From the NCBI GenBank assembly GCA_027604685.1, contig JADHYX010000251.1, positions 1 through 18,506 of the forward strand: DNA of 18,506 nt, in the 5' to 3' direction. The stretch's first letter is position 1. Every line of letters begins with the position of its first letter. Positions 1-12,476 of the stretch are shown piece after piece. The position numbers were made by a program, and so were the translations under genes. Under the pieces are notes generated by a model. The model was not told the DNA's origin and ran no database searches. It saw only the letters and a program-made list of their open reading frames with translations. Source of the DNA: Lobulomyces angularis. Its lineage: Eukaryota; Chytridiomycota; Chytridiomycetes; Lobulomycetales; Lobulomycetaceae.

Positions 1-571
1 AGTGATGGATTTCAAAAGAACAGTTATCTTGAGAGTTAACAATAGATTATAAAACTATATTAGAGTTTATTGAACGGTACTGGAACATTGAAAAATTATA
101 AATTGGGTCAAAAAAAATTTTCTATCAAAATTTTTTCTTCCAATCACTCAAGAATAGTTTAAAATTAATTCCTAGATTGCATTAAATTTGGAATATGTAA
201 ATACAAACTCAGCATTTTAATAATCAAACCTCTTTTTGCTAAACGAAATTTCTTTCAACATTTTTGAGTAAACTTGAATAAAAATTAAATTTTCAATTTA
301 AAATTATATTTTACTTTTAAAGTTCCAAAGGTCCACTCGGAAGAAAAATTCTGTTTTTCTTTCTGTTCAATTTTCAAAAGGAATTCTGTCTTGAAAAAAA
401 AAAAGGTTTGAAGAAAAAAAAAAGGATGTTGGTAACAGTTCAACTATAAATTTATTTGAATTTTATTGATATAACGTTGGAAATGTACAGTTTCAGTTCA
501 AAAGTTGAATCAAATAATCTCAAAAAACATTTTTTTTTTTTTTTTTGAAATATATCTTCTTGGTAATCAAA

Positions 572-763
572 TTAGTGACATTCAATTCTGATTTTAAAGG
601 CTTTTAAAAAAAGTACATAAAAATATTTACAACTTTTAAACATACCTTTTTTCCATTTCGAATTAATTTTATCACTTTTCTTGATGAAACTACGATACAA
701 TTTATTAACGGAAGGCTTAATTCTCTTATTTAAATTGATTCTAGCGTTTGCATTAGCACTTGA
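572..763 (-). other. Possible 3' exons of an unrecognised minus-strand gene
   Basis: A minus-strand frame is open over 646-763 and ends at a good donor (GTATGT, intron 601-645). An acceptor after a T-rich tract (ending AAAAG) leads into 572-600, which closes with TAA at 572-574. Read this way the tail is lysine-rich, with residues such as NLNKRIKPSVNKLYRSF followed by KINSKWKK and a short end KIRIECH. No start codon or convincing upstream exon was found to the right; the stretch may begin at a weak AAG acceptor near 759. No family is recognised. It could equally be chance open frame in AT-rich DNA, so it is recorded only as a candidate. Confidence 0.2.
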
Positions 764-883
764 TATATAATATGTGTAAAAAAAAAAAAGTTGAAAAAAT
801 TAGGTGTGAAGTTTGAAGAAAAATTGTTTTTTTTTTGTTATTTAATTACTTTAAAATAGATATTATTTGTTATTTACAATTTG

Positions 884-1360
884 ATGAATCAAATAAGGTT
901 TGAGGTAAGTAGTTTTTGTTTTTTTTATTGGTGTTAAACGTTTAAATAAAAAATTGAAGATAAAATGGAAGGAAGGAGAATTCAATTTGATGTATGATAG
1001 TTTGTTAAAATTTTTGAGAAAATGAAGAGAAATTGAAGAGTTATTTAAGATAATTTGGAAAGTATCAAAAAATAAATAGACTCTTGAAATTTTACAAAGA
1101 GTGAAAGGGTTTTTTTGTTAGGATGAGTAGAGAAAGGGTTTTGGAAAGAGAACGATTGATGAAGAAAGAAGTTTTGGTTAAGAAATTTGATTTCATTGAA
1201 GAGAAAACAAAGTAGGTTTGGGAACTTAGAAGAGTCAGGGGAAAAAGTAACGCATAGTAAGGATTGGTGACGATAAATAATACGATATGATTTTTTGTAA
1301 GAAAATGCAGATTGAAGAAAGATTTGAAGGTTAATTGAGGGATTTAAACCCTATGGAGAA
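884..1360 (+). other. Purine-rich intergenic tract with broken coding-like frames
   Basis: The plus strand is strongly purine-rich here. A short ATG exon at 884-904 ends in a perfect GAG|GTAAGT donor. A frame from about 961 reads IKWKEGEFNLMYDSLLKFLRK (written here as IKWKEGEF, then NLMYDSLLKFLRK) before a TGA. Further pieces in the same frame are separated by TGA/TAG codons. A second ORF at 1123-1215 starts MSRERVLERERLMKK. Purine-rich AT-biased DNA gives Lys/Glu/Arg-rich frames by chance, so this may be a decayed gene, a fast-evolving gene with tiny introns, or non-coding. No product is claimed. Confidence 0.2.
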
Positions 1361-1362
1361 GC

Positions 1363-1670
1363 AGAATTTTAGCAGTAAAACTCTTAACACACGGAAAAAA
1401 GAAGAAATTGGCTTTTGGTAAAGTTTATTACTATAAAATAGAAGAATTTTGCAGTAATTTTTAACACTATGAAAAAAAAAAAAGTATTTGTACTGGAGAT
1501 TGACATTGTAAAACAGTAAGAATTTAGTATTGAAAGTTTTAAGACTAAAAAGATAATTTTTAAGTTGAAGTCAACCATGAAGATTAAATAGGAAAAAAAG
1601 GAAGAATTTGTAACGATGGAGTTCAAACAAAAAAAAAAAAGTTTTTGAAATCGAGAAATTTGAGAACACG
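1363..1670. repeat. Four imperfect ~80-bp tandem repeats
   Basis: Units begin with AGAATTT at 1363, 1443, 1519 and 1603, so the spacings are 80, 76 and 84 bp. Units 1 and 2 align best: AGAATTTT, then GCAGTAA, then TTAACAC, then a poly-A run followed by AAG. Units 2 and 4 share the poly-A run followed by a GT-TTTG-GAGA-like segment. Divergence is high, so this is an old repeat. It lies about 0.5 kb upstream of the 2142 gene. The reverse strand has an 80-codon F-rich frame across the repeat, which I treat as a by-product. Confidence 0.5.
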
Positions 1671-1671
1671 C

Positions 1672-1740
1672 TGGATTGTTGCCGAGGATGGTGGAGTAGC
1701 ACAGCTCACATGCTCCTTCTCGAAAGAGTTAACCTCTTTA
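1672..1740. other. GC-richer patch with two small hairpins
   Basis: In a very AT-rich background this stretch is visibly GC-richer (for example GCCGAGGATGGTGGAGTAGC at 1681-1700). GGAG at 1693-1696 can pair with CTCC at 1713-1716. AAAGAG at 1723-1728 pairs perfectly with CTCTTT at 1734-1739 around a 5-nt loop. It has no tRNA boxes and matches no RNA family I recognise. It marks the boundary between the purine-rich left part and the pyrimidine-rich promoter region on the right. Confidence 0.35.
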
Positions 1741-2141
1741 ACTTTGAAGACAAAATGTATCTAAATTGGCTATACTTTAACTTGTTCTTTTTCTCTACAA
1801 CAACTAGGCAAAAATCAAAATCTGGTTAAAATCTTTTTACAAATCTTCAAAATCTCTACAAATCTTCAAAAATCTCTTCAAAATCACCAAAAACTCTCCT
1901 TCCACTCTTTTAGCAAAAATCACGCAACCCACTGATGATCAAAAAAAATTGTTTTTTTCCTTAAATTCCACCCAACTCTTTTCTTTTTCTTGTCAACAGT
2001 TCGTCAATTTTCGGACTCATTTCTCTTCTCGAAATTCACTTTTTCCATAAAAACCACTTTAAAATTTGCTATTTTTCTCAAACAATATTGTTTTTTTAAT
2101 TATAAACTTTATAATCAAACTTTAATAAAAACTTTTTAAAA
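1741..2141 (+). promoter_or_regulatory. Pyrimidine-rich upstream region of the 2142 gene
   Basis: The plus strand becomes C/T-rich here, as is common in fungal promoters and 5' leaders. It contains two adjacent copies of ACAAATCTTCAAAATCTCT (1839-1857, and 1858-1877 with one extra A). A CTTGTCAACAG acceptor-like site at about 1989-1999 would allow a 5' UTR intron. No TATA box can be singled out in such AT-rich sequence. The ATG at 2142 follows AAAAA, a favourable fungal start context. Confidence 0.35.
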
Positions 2142-3343
2142 ATGAAAATCACATCAGTATTTGGTACAAACACCTTTGTTTCATACAAGAAAGCAAGTGA
2201 AGGTAAAAAAAATACTTCCCTTCCAAACGATAGTGTTCATGAGTACAATGGTTCCAGCATAGACAAAGCCACTCTTCAAGCTACACAGCTTAATACCCAA
2301 AGATTATACCGAAGTCTATGCAAGAAACTGGCCAAAGTACCTGCATACTCAAGATACCAGGCATACCCAAAACGAAGAAACTTGAAGGAAAAGGATCCTC
2401 GTAAGGACCGAGTACTAAAAAGGAGTATTTGTTTAAGAAATATACCCTCACCATTCTTTGTATACCCATCTGCAATAAGTAAGTAATTTGTATTTAAATT
2501 TGTTGATTTTTAATGATCAAAAACTTTTTTTAGAAATTCAAATCTTGAAAAATCCTATCAAGAAATATTGCAGGTATAACCCATATTATAGAATAAAAAA
2601 TAGACAGCCAGGAGATGCAAGATGCAAGAGAGGCGAAAAAATAGAATTTTTAAATTTAGATAGTACTATAGCTAAGGCTGCTTCAAAAAGTATACCCAGA
2701 ACCCCTAGAACAAAGATAAATACTGCCGGCAGTATTTTTAGAACCGTTGCTGCTAACGTTTCGAACTTTGACGTGACTCTAACCAAAAAAAAAAATGTAA
2801 CTCCATCTTTACCAAAACCACCAGGTGCACCAAAAAAGGTTGTAAAGGTAATACTAATGAATAATTTAATCACATTTTAAAATTTTTTAATTTTATTTTT
2901 TATTTTAGAGTGTCGACCATTTTAAAGAAAATAAATTGGTGGAGAACAAAAACCACAAGTCAAGTTCGAAAGACCTCGTTGATGCTCCTAGATTGAATGC
3001 AGCAAAACAGTTGAAGGAATTTAGATTGAGAAAGCTTGGAAGTTCTTACTCTCGTAAATTAGTTGTAGGAAACAGTCCCCTCAGAAAAGAAATTTTGGTA
3101 GAAAGTATGATCCCTAATGTTTTGTCAAAAGGATCAGAGGAGGAAAAAAAAGAAACTGTCCCAACTAATACACTGGCGAACAATAATTCTCAAGTCTCAA
3201 AGTCATATACAGAAACACCACTACGGAGTTTAGAAGAGAGGATGTTTGGGGATGTGAAAGAATCGCCAGCGGAAGCACGAAAACGCCTGCAAGCAGAAGC
3301 CAGCAAAAAAGGAATAGTGCTGGATTTTTCAATAGTTTTATAA
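2142..3343 (+). CDS. Orphan basic protein with KEN box and CDK-type sites, 361 aa
   Basis: I do not recognise this protein. Exons are 2142-2478, 2534-2847 and 2909-3343; introns of 55 and 61 nt have GTAAGT and GTAATA donors and T-rich acceptors, and phases match to give 361 codons plus TAA. The product is basic and Ser/Thr/Lys-rich, with no membrane segment or signal peptide visible. The middle part is rich in prolines and threonines (SIPRTPRTK, PSLPKPPGAPKK). Exon 3 begins near FKENKLVENK, a KEN-box motif at 2924-2932, and contains SPLR and TPLR, both full S/T-P-x-K/R CDK consensus sites. The C-terminus (ARKRLQAEASKKGIVLDFSIVL region) looks like a short conserved helix. A cell-cycle-regulated nuclear protein is an inference from short motifs only. 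Confidence 0.7.
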
Positions 3344-4093
3344 GGTGCATTACAATTTTGGACTTTTTTTTTCATTCAAAGTTATTTATTCATCATTTAT
3401 CTTCAATCATTTATTTATTCAATAATTTTTTCAATCATTGCTTATTTGTTTATAATTTTTTTATTTTTACTTAAAATCATTTATATTATTAGGATTGTTT
3501 TATTTTTTTACTTTTATCATGTATTTATTTATTAAATTATTCTAAAAACTAGTGTTATTTTTTATTTTATTTTTTTTAAAACAATAATTATTATTATTAT
3601 TTATTTATTTTTATAACAATATTGATTAATTTTTTTTAAATCATATTTTTTTAAGCTGGGTTATGTATATGTACTTAATGTTAAAAATTTACAAAAATTG
3701 TTTTTACCAGTTTTGAGGTTACAAATGAAATCTTTATTGTAAAATTATTTCAAATTACTTCTAGCAAATTTATCCCAAATAATGTCTGTATGTTTAAACT
3801 TTTTAGAAATAGTCTCGCTCACTGTAACTTACTTGTTAAGTTGCGCATTTCAAATAAAACACAAAAATTCAAGAAATAAGACTCCAGATGATGTAACACA
3901 TCAACAGTGTTTGAGATAAACTGCATGAACCTTAACACTTTTGATGAGATTCCAGTAAGCTTTTAGCTGGAGTATTTTAATTTTTTTTTTAGTATATTTG
4001 CCACATTCTTTGAAAAATATATGGCAGCCAAATTTTGCTCTTGCACGGCCGCAAAATAAAAAGCAAAAAAAAAAAGTAGACTGAAGTTTCTAA
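3344..4093. other. AT-rich intergenic region with TTATTTATT-type simple repeats
   Basis: No gene is seen. 3360-3650 is built of imperfect TCATTTATT/TTATTTATT units; TCAATCATT occurs at 3403-3411 and again at 3431-3439. This part probably contains the 3' UTR and polyadenylation region of the upstream gene. 3650-4093 is less repetitive and should contain the chitin synthase promoter. Confidence 0.4.
4032..4057 (+). promoter_or_regulatory. Inverted repeat just upstream of chitin synthase start
   Basis: ATTTTGC (4032-4038) is exactly complementary to GCAAAAT (4051-4057), with a GC-rich 12-nt loop containing CACGGCC. It sits 37-62 nt before the ATG at 4094, so in an mRNA it would be a short 5' leader stem-loop. 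A regulatory role is only inferred from position and from its contrast with the AT-rich surroundings. Confidence 0.35.
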
Positions 4094-7000
4094 ATGTCGA
4101 GTCGCTATCAACCAGTTGCTGATCCTGCTGCTAATAACAACTCAGATCCTAACGCTGTCAAGCGCTATCAACTGGGTCAGCTACCTTTTCAAGAGCAAGG
4201 TTACCACCAAGGAGGAAAACCAAACACTACCCATGAGCAGTCTCTTTTTGCTCCAAACAACCATTTCAATTCCTCTTCTCAAACTTCCTCAAATCACTCT
4301 AGATCTCCTGATACTAGAATTAACCTTCCAAACGATTATAGTGTATTTTTTTTTATTTTTATTTTAATTTTACTTTTCTTATTCCTAGGTTGAAATTCCC
4401 GTTGGAAAAGGTGCATTAACAGGCGCATTATACACTACTCAAAGAGAATTCACCCATTTAAGGTTTTATTACTTATATATTTGCCATCGATTTTATCTTC
4501 CTTAATAGGTACACTGCTGCAACTGTTTCACCTAATTTAGAAATCGATGACCCTACGGTAGACTTCAGTAAATCTTATTCTTTACGTCAAACTGAATATC
4601 ATAGAAAAACAAAAATCGCCCTCGTTGTTACTATGTATAATGAAAATGATGACCGTAAAAATAATGAAAAATTGAATATTTTTTTTTAACAGATTTTTTT
4701 TAAAGTCTTTTGTAAAAGTATTAGTGCAGTATTTAAAAATGTTGCTTACCTCTGTGCGAGATGGGGAAATGATGCATGGAAAAACTTTGTTTTAGTTATT
4801 GTGTCAGATGGTCGGGAAAAATGCAATGAGAGAGTAAAAACGGTATTGGGATGTATGGGTGTATATGCTGATGTTGCTCTACCTGAAAGAAATGGAAAAA
4901 AAGTTGCTGCCCATCTTTTTGAATATAGCGCTCAGGTTTTATTGAATTTTTGTCAACATTAATTAATATTTTCTTTTTATTCAGATTCACTATGATGCAA
5001 ATTTGGAGCAAGTCGATTGTCAAAAAGGATTTTTTCCAGTACAAACCATCTTCTTATTAAAAGAAAAAAATGCTAAAAAGATTAATAGCCATCGTTGGTT
5101 TTTCAGAGGTGTTTGCGAAATTTTAAACCCGGAAGTATGTTTTCTTTTAGATGTCGGAACAAAGCCAACCATTCAATCCTTTTACCATCTTTATAGAGGT
5201 ATTTATCTATATTTTTAAATTTTTTTGTATTAACCTTCATATAGCATTCGAACGTGATCCGCAAGTGGGAGGGTAAGTTTTAAAAAAATTTGTCCTCTTA
5301 AATTTTTAATATTTTTTTGAAAATAGTGCTTGTGGTGAAATTAAAGCAGAGTTGGGTCCTTATTGGAAAAACTTGTTGAATCCTTTAGTTGCTACCCAAA
5401 ATTTTGAATACAAAATGTCAAATATTTTAGATAAGCCCCTAGAAAGTGTTTTTGGATACATTTCTGTACTTCCAGGTAGACTAATATAGCTTAGCAATCA
5501 TTTAGTTAAAAATTCTCAGGGGCTTTCTCTGCATATCGTTTTGAAGCTTTAAGGGGCCAACCGCTAAGAATGTATTTTCTTGGTGAGACAATGGAAGGTG
5601 GTGCCGATTTATTTAAGGCAAATATGTACCTTGCAGAAGATCGTATTCTTTGCTTCGAACTGGTTACAAAAGTAAACTCAAGCTGGGTTTTAAAGTATGT
5701 GAAATCAGCAGAAGCTGAAACTGATGTTCCATCTGAATTACCAGAGTTAATTTCCCAACGGCGAAGATGGTTAAATGGAAGTTTTTTTGGTATGTAAAGA
5801 GTTATGCTTTAATATTTACAAAGTATTTTAGCTGCCGTTCATGCCTTAATGCATTGGTCTTACATTTTTAGAAGCGGTCACTCTGTTGGTAGAAAATTTG
5901 CTCTTTGTGCTGAGTTTTTTTACATTTTTATTAATTTAATGTAAACTTTCTTTATTTTTCATTTTTACTTAAATTAAAAAAAAAAAAATTAGCTTCAGTT
6001 GGTTTAACGTTGCAAATTTTTATCTGTCGTTTTATTTCTTATTCAATGTTGTGGAAGTTTTGGATAATGGATCACCTTCGAAAAAGGATGATCCTTTTAA
6101 TGGTTTTGGAGATTTGGTGTTTTTAATTACTAGGACGGTTTATGTTGTTTTGATTGTTACGATTTTTATCATCTCTTTGGGAAATAGACCGCAAGGGAGC
6201 AAATTTAGTTCGTTATATAAATTTTCAAGCTTTTTTAAAACTCTTAATTTTTCTAGTTTTTACCTTTACTGTTATCTTTTTCGCATTCTTGATGATTCTT
6301 ATGTTGTTTTTAGCGGTTTGGTCAGTGGTTATAGCTATGAGGGAATTTTTTAATTCACCTATAAGATTTGTGAACTATTTTGTGACAGTACCGGCATTTA
6401 GAGATGTAGTCATTTCATTGGCATCTACTTGGGGGTTATATTTGATTGCTAGTTTAATGCATCTTGATGCATGGCATGGTAAAAATATTGGCTGTATTTG
6501 ATAAATTAATCATATTCAAATTTACAGTCTTTACTTGTATGATTCAATATTTTCTACTGTTACCGAGTTATGTCAACATCTTAACTATTTATTCCTTGTA
6601 AGTTAAAAAATTAGTTATATCTTCAAGTAATCACTTTTTAACAAAAAATAATATTTTCATTTAGTACGAATTTACATGATGTTTCATGGGGTACTAAAGG
6701 AGACAATAAAGTTGAAGAAAAACTGGTGGTTGTTGGTCCAAAAGGAAATTTGTTGGAAAAAAATATTGACGATAAACTACTCGCTATACCAACAACTTCA
6801 GACGAAGCAGACTATTATTGGAAGTCATTTAATGAAAAATTCCAGATACAAAAACTTGACAGAACTGAAAAGGTTCAGAAGCGGGATGCAAAAACGAAAT
6901 TGGAAGATGATTTTAAATTATTTAGAACTAAAGTAGTATTATTTTGGGTATTGAGTAATGGGGCATTGATATTAATATTTACTTCTGGTATGAAAGTTCT

Positions 7001-7354
7001 TAATTCATAAATAACTTTTTTTTTTTTTTAAATTTTTTATAGACTATATTGCAAGAAACGTTTTTAAAAAGGATGTTAAATCTTCATCAGAAATTTCTCC
7101 ATTCTTAATCTTCATTTTCTGGAGTGTTGCCTTTTTAAGTTTCATAAGTAAGTCATTTGCTCATTTTATTATTTGTTTTATACATCTTATTAAAATGAAA
7201 ACAATTATTAGGATTTACGTTTAGTAGCATCTATTTAGCCAAGTGGTGGAGGGAAAAGATTAATGATGTAATAAAACAAATTATATAAGTAACATTAAAA
7301 ACCTAATTAAACTTTTTTTAGTCTAATTTAGTTGCAGCCAAGCAAACTGTATAA
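4094..7354 (+). CDS. CHS: Chitin synthase (division 1, glycosyltransferase family 2)
   Basis: This membrane enzyme polymerises GlcNAc from UDP-GlcNAc into cell-wall chitin. Exons: 4094-4342, 4389-4462, 4509-4654, 4706-4935, 4985-5198, 5245-5272, 5327-5475, 5520-5789, 5832-5940, 5993-6207, 6257-6478, 6528-6597, 6665-6987, 7043-7147, 7212-7267, 7322-7354, giving 830 aa. The N-terminus is Asn/Gln-rich; FTHLRYTAAT starts the conserved Chs N-domain. Catalytic signatures are TMYNE (~149-153), VSDGR (~189-193), DVGTKP (~289), the AEDRILC block (~402) and the essential QRRRW (~442-446), then NGSFFAA. About seven hydrophobic segments fill residues 480-815, with GNRPQGSK and [11 protein letters not shown] conserved. 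The intron at 6208 uses an unusual GTTCGT donor, but only it restores the reading. If the last intron is retained, translation ends at 7288 instead. Class I, II or III cannot be assigned by eye. Confidence 0.95.
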
Positions 7355-7601
7355 GAAGAATATCTTATATTCTTGAAGATAAGAAAATATATTTTTTTCT
7401 GGTTTTCTCTCTTTTTTTACTGTGTCATCATTTTTCTTTCATTTCTAATTTTATTTTTTGTTCTTTTCTTTAAATATATTTTTTTTGTAACATTTATTAA
7501 AAATTTAATATAGGTAAAAATTTAAATGGTGGTAAATATGAGACAAAATTATTTTGATATAACCTTAGTGTTATTTTTTTTTTTTTTTTTTGTTTCGTTA
7601 T
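7355..7601. other. Convergent 3' region between chitin synthase and SelO
   Basis: This 247-bp stretch is T-rich with several homopolymer runs (T runs at 7574-7590). Both flanking genes end into it, so it holds their 3' UTRs and polyadenylation signals. No coding signal is seen. Confidence 0.6.
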
Positions 7602-10569
<2,968 letters not shown>

Positions 10570-11364
10570 TTTCTATATATATTATATCTTTTTTTTTTTT
10601 TTAAAAAATTAATCAACAGAATTTAATTTTTCTAGAAATTTTTATTCTAGAAAATTATTTAACAAAAAATGAAGTAAAAATGTGAAACCAAAACATTTGA
10701 ACCAATGAACGAAACTAGTCACGTCAAGAACTATTAAAAAAATGATATATTTCCTGCAATAATTGTTTCATTGTGGTCAAATGGAAAAGTTTATTTCATA
10801 AAATATAGTGGGGATTAGATATATAGTGGTTTTAAGATTAAAAAGGAACAGTAGTAATAAAATAACAAAGGTATTATATAAATAAATTATTCTCCCCAAT
10901 CAGATAATATACATAACAATTCAAGTTATATTAATTGGCTTATAAATATTTAAACCAAGAGGTTACTTGAATGCTTTGGTTTCTTGGAAACAGTATTTAT
11001 AACAATTTAGCTACATGCACTTTACAGTGATTTTAGAATCATATTATCATGGCAATGTTAATATCTTATATCGTGCCCAGCTTCAAAGAAAATTTCATGC
11101 AACAGTAGTATGGTGTTGTAATATACTTCCACTACTCTTGCACTGCATATACAAACCTTAATATACACTCCCAAAAAAACTTTACAGAACAAACCAGCCA
11201 AATATGAATATTAGATGGCAATCTTTAAAATAAAAGAATAATTGACATTCGTTAAATGAAGAAAATCTGCCTAATTTACAGGTTTTTAGCACTAGTGTAA
11301 CTAATTAAGTAAACATTGCCAATTAACAAACTCAGAAAAATATTATTTTGTATATATGTATTGT
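10570..11364. other. Intergenic region between SelO start and NTA1 end
   Basis: This 795-bp stretch contains the SelO promoter next to 10570 and the NTA1 3' region next to 11364. On the plus strand an ATG at 11050 gives 19 codons, one TAG, then about 33 open codons; this is not enough to call a gene. I see no RNA gene or clear repeat. Confidence 0.4.
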
Positions 11365-12476
11365 CTATGAAATGTCTACCAGTAGCAAATTCTCTTCAGT
11401 CTTATTCAAACTGTCCATTAAAGAAACTTTACCGGATTGAAATTTAAAAACACAACTAGATCCACAAAAAATGGTTTTTTTTTCCACACCGGTTCTATTT
11501 GATATGAAGCAATATATAACTTTTTCGGTATCTTTTGTACTTTTAATCAAAGGTGATAACCGTATCAACCAATACTCCAATGTTCTTTATCAAAAATTAA
11601 TAGATTAATGTTTAGCTTACTTACGAAAAATGTGGTTTTAACGGCTCTTCAATAAAAAAGTCATCGTTTTCGTTATTTAGACTCTTCAAAACCCAGGCGT
11701 TGGATAGAAAAATATAATCTGTTTGAAAGTTAACGTGAAAAGTTGAAAACTCAAATTTATCGAATTCTGATTCAAATTTGTAAGGATTAATATCCATACA
11801 TATTCCTAGTGCAACCTTTGTGTGCAAAAAATTAAATAGTTCTTTATTATTTTTTCTATACAATTCTTTTTCCAAATTCAAAAAAATCAAACTCAAAACT
11901 TCTAAATCCCGAACCTTCCTCTGCCCAAACTTCATCCATGCTATACAAAAAATGTTTATCATATAATACAACTTCTAAATTGTTTGGATCAACAATACAA
12001 ACACTGTTAAACAATTTTCCATCCTACAATTTCATGATGAAAAAAAAACTTTGTTTTTGATAATACCTTACTTTTTCTAGGAAAGCCAACTTGAACAAAA
12101 CAATTATAAAGTTTGGAAATTTCCTTTGCCCAAAGAACACTGTCACCATTTTCATCTTCAACCAATGGTTGGATTTCTAATCTATCTTTGAAAGTGTATC
12201 CAGTAAAAATCATTTCTGGTAAAATTAAAATGTCTAAATCAGATTTCTTCAAGTCAAATTTTTTCAAAATTTCATTTGCTTTTTTAATATTATTTTCCTT
12301 TCTTCCTAATTCAGGTGCAAACTGTAATAATCCTTTTTTTTTTTAAATTTATATATCTTAGTTTTTTTTTATTTTTATAAATTTTTTTACAAATTTCTTT
12401 TTTTTATTAATTAAAATTTTTTTTTTTTAATTTTTATTTTATTACTATTTTTCTTTTTTTTCTTACCAACTTTCAT
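11365..12476 (-). CDS. NTA1: N-terminal Asn/Gln amidase (nitrilase superfamily, Nta1 type)
   Basis: Nta1 deamidates N-terminal Asn and Gln to Asp and Glu, the first step of the Arg/N-degron pathway that feeds arginylation and ubiquitin-dependent degradation. Exons (minus): 12467-12476, 12067-12332, 11862-12023, 11625-11815, 11365-11584; 282 aa. The 10-nt first exon plus acceptor at 12333 gives MKVGLLQFAPELG, the expected nitrilase first strand. The catalytic triad is visible: Glu43 in LPEMIFTGY, Lys115 in DKHFLY, and Cys152 in GICMDINPYKFE, which is the Nta1-specific nucleophile motif. The C-terminal TLEYWLIRLSP and IFCGSS blocks are also typical. It is much shorter than S. cerevisiae Nta1 (457 aa), lacking a C-terminal extension. 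The other four introns are 40-46 nt; the first is 134 nt. Confidence 0.93.

Noticed and set aside
1384..1626. 80-codon minus-strand F-rich ORF
   Set aside because: It starts with TTG, is built of Phe/Ile runs and covers exactly the tandem repeats, so it looks like the reverse of a purine-rich repeat and not a gene.
4655..4692. Shorter alternative for chitin synthase intron 3 ending at AACAG
   Set aside because: It gives a frameshift and an immediate stop; the acceptor at 4705 gives [19 protein letters not shown], which matches the family.
11050..11210. ATG frame with one TAG followed by about 33 open codons (possible readthrough)
   Set aside because: The open length is within chance expectation, and there is no homology or readthrough context.
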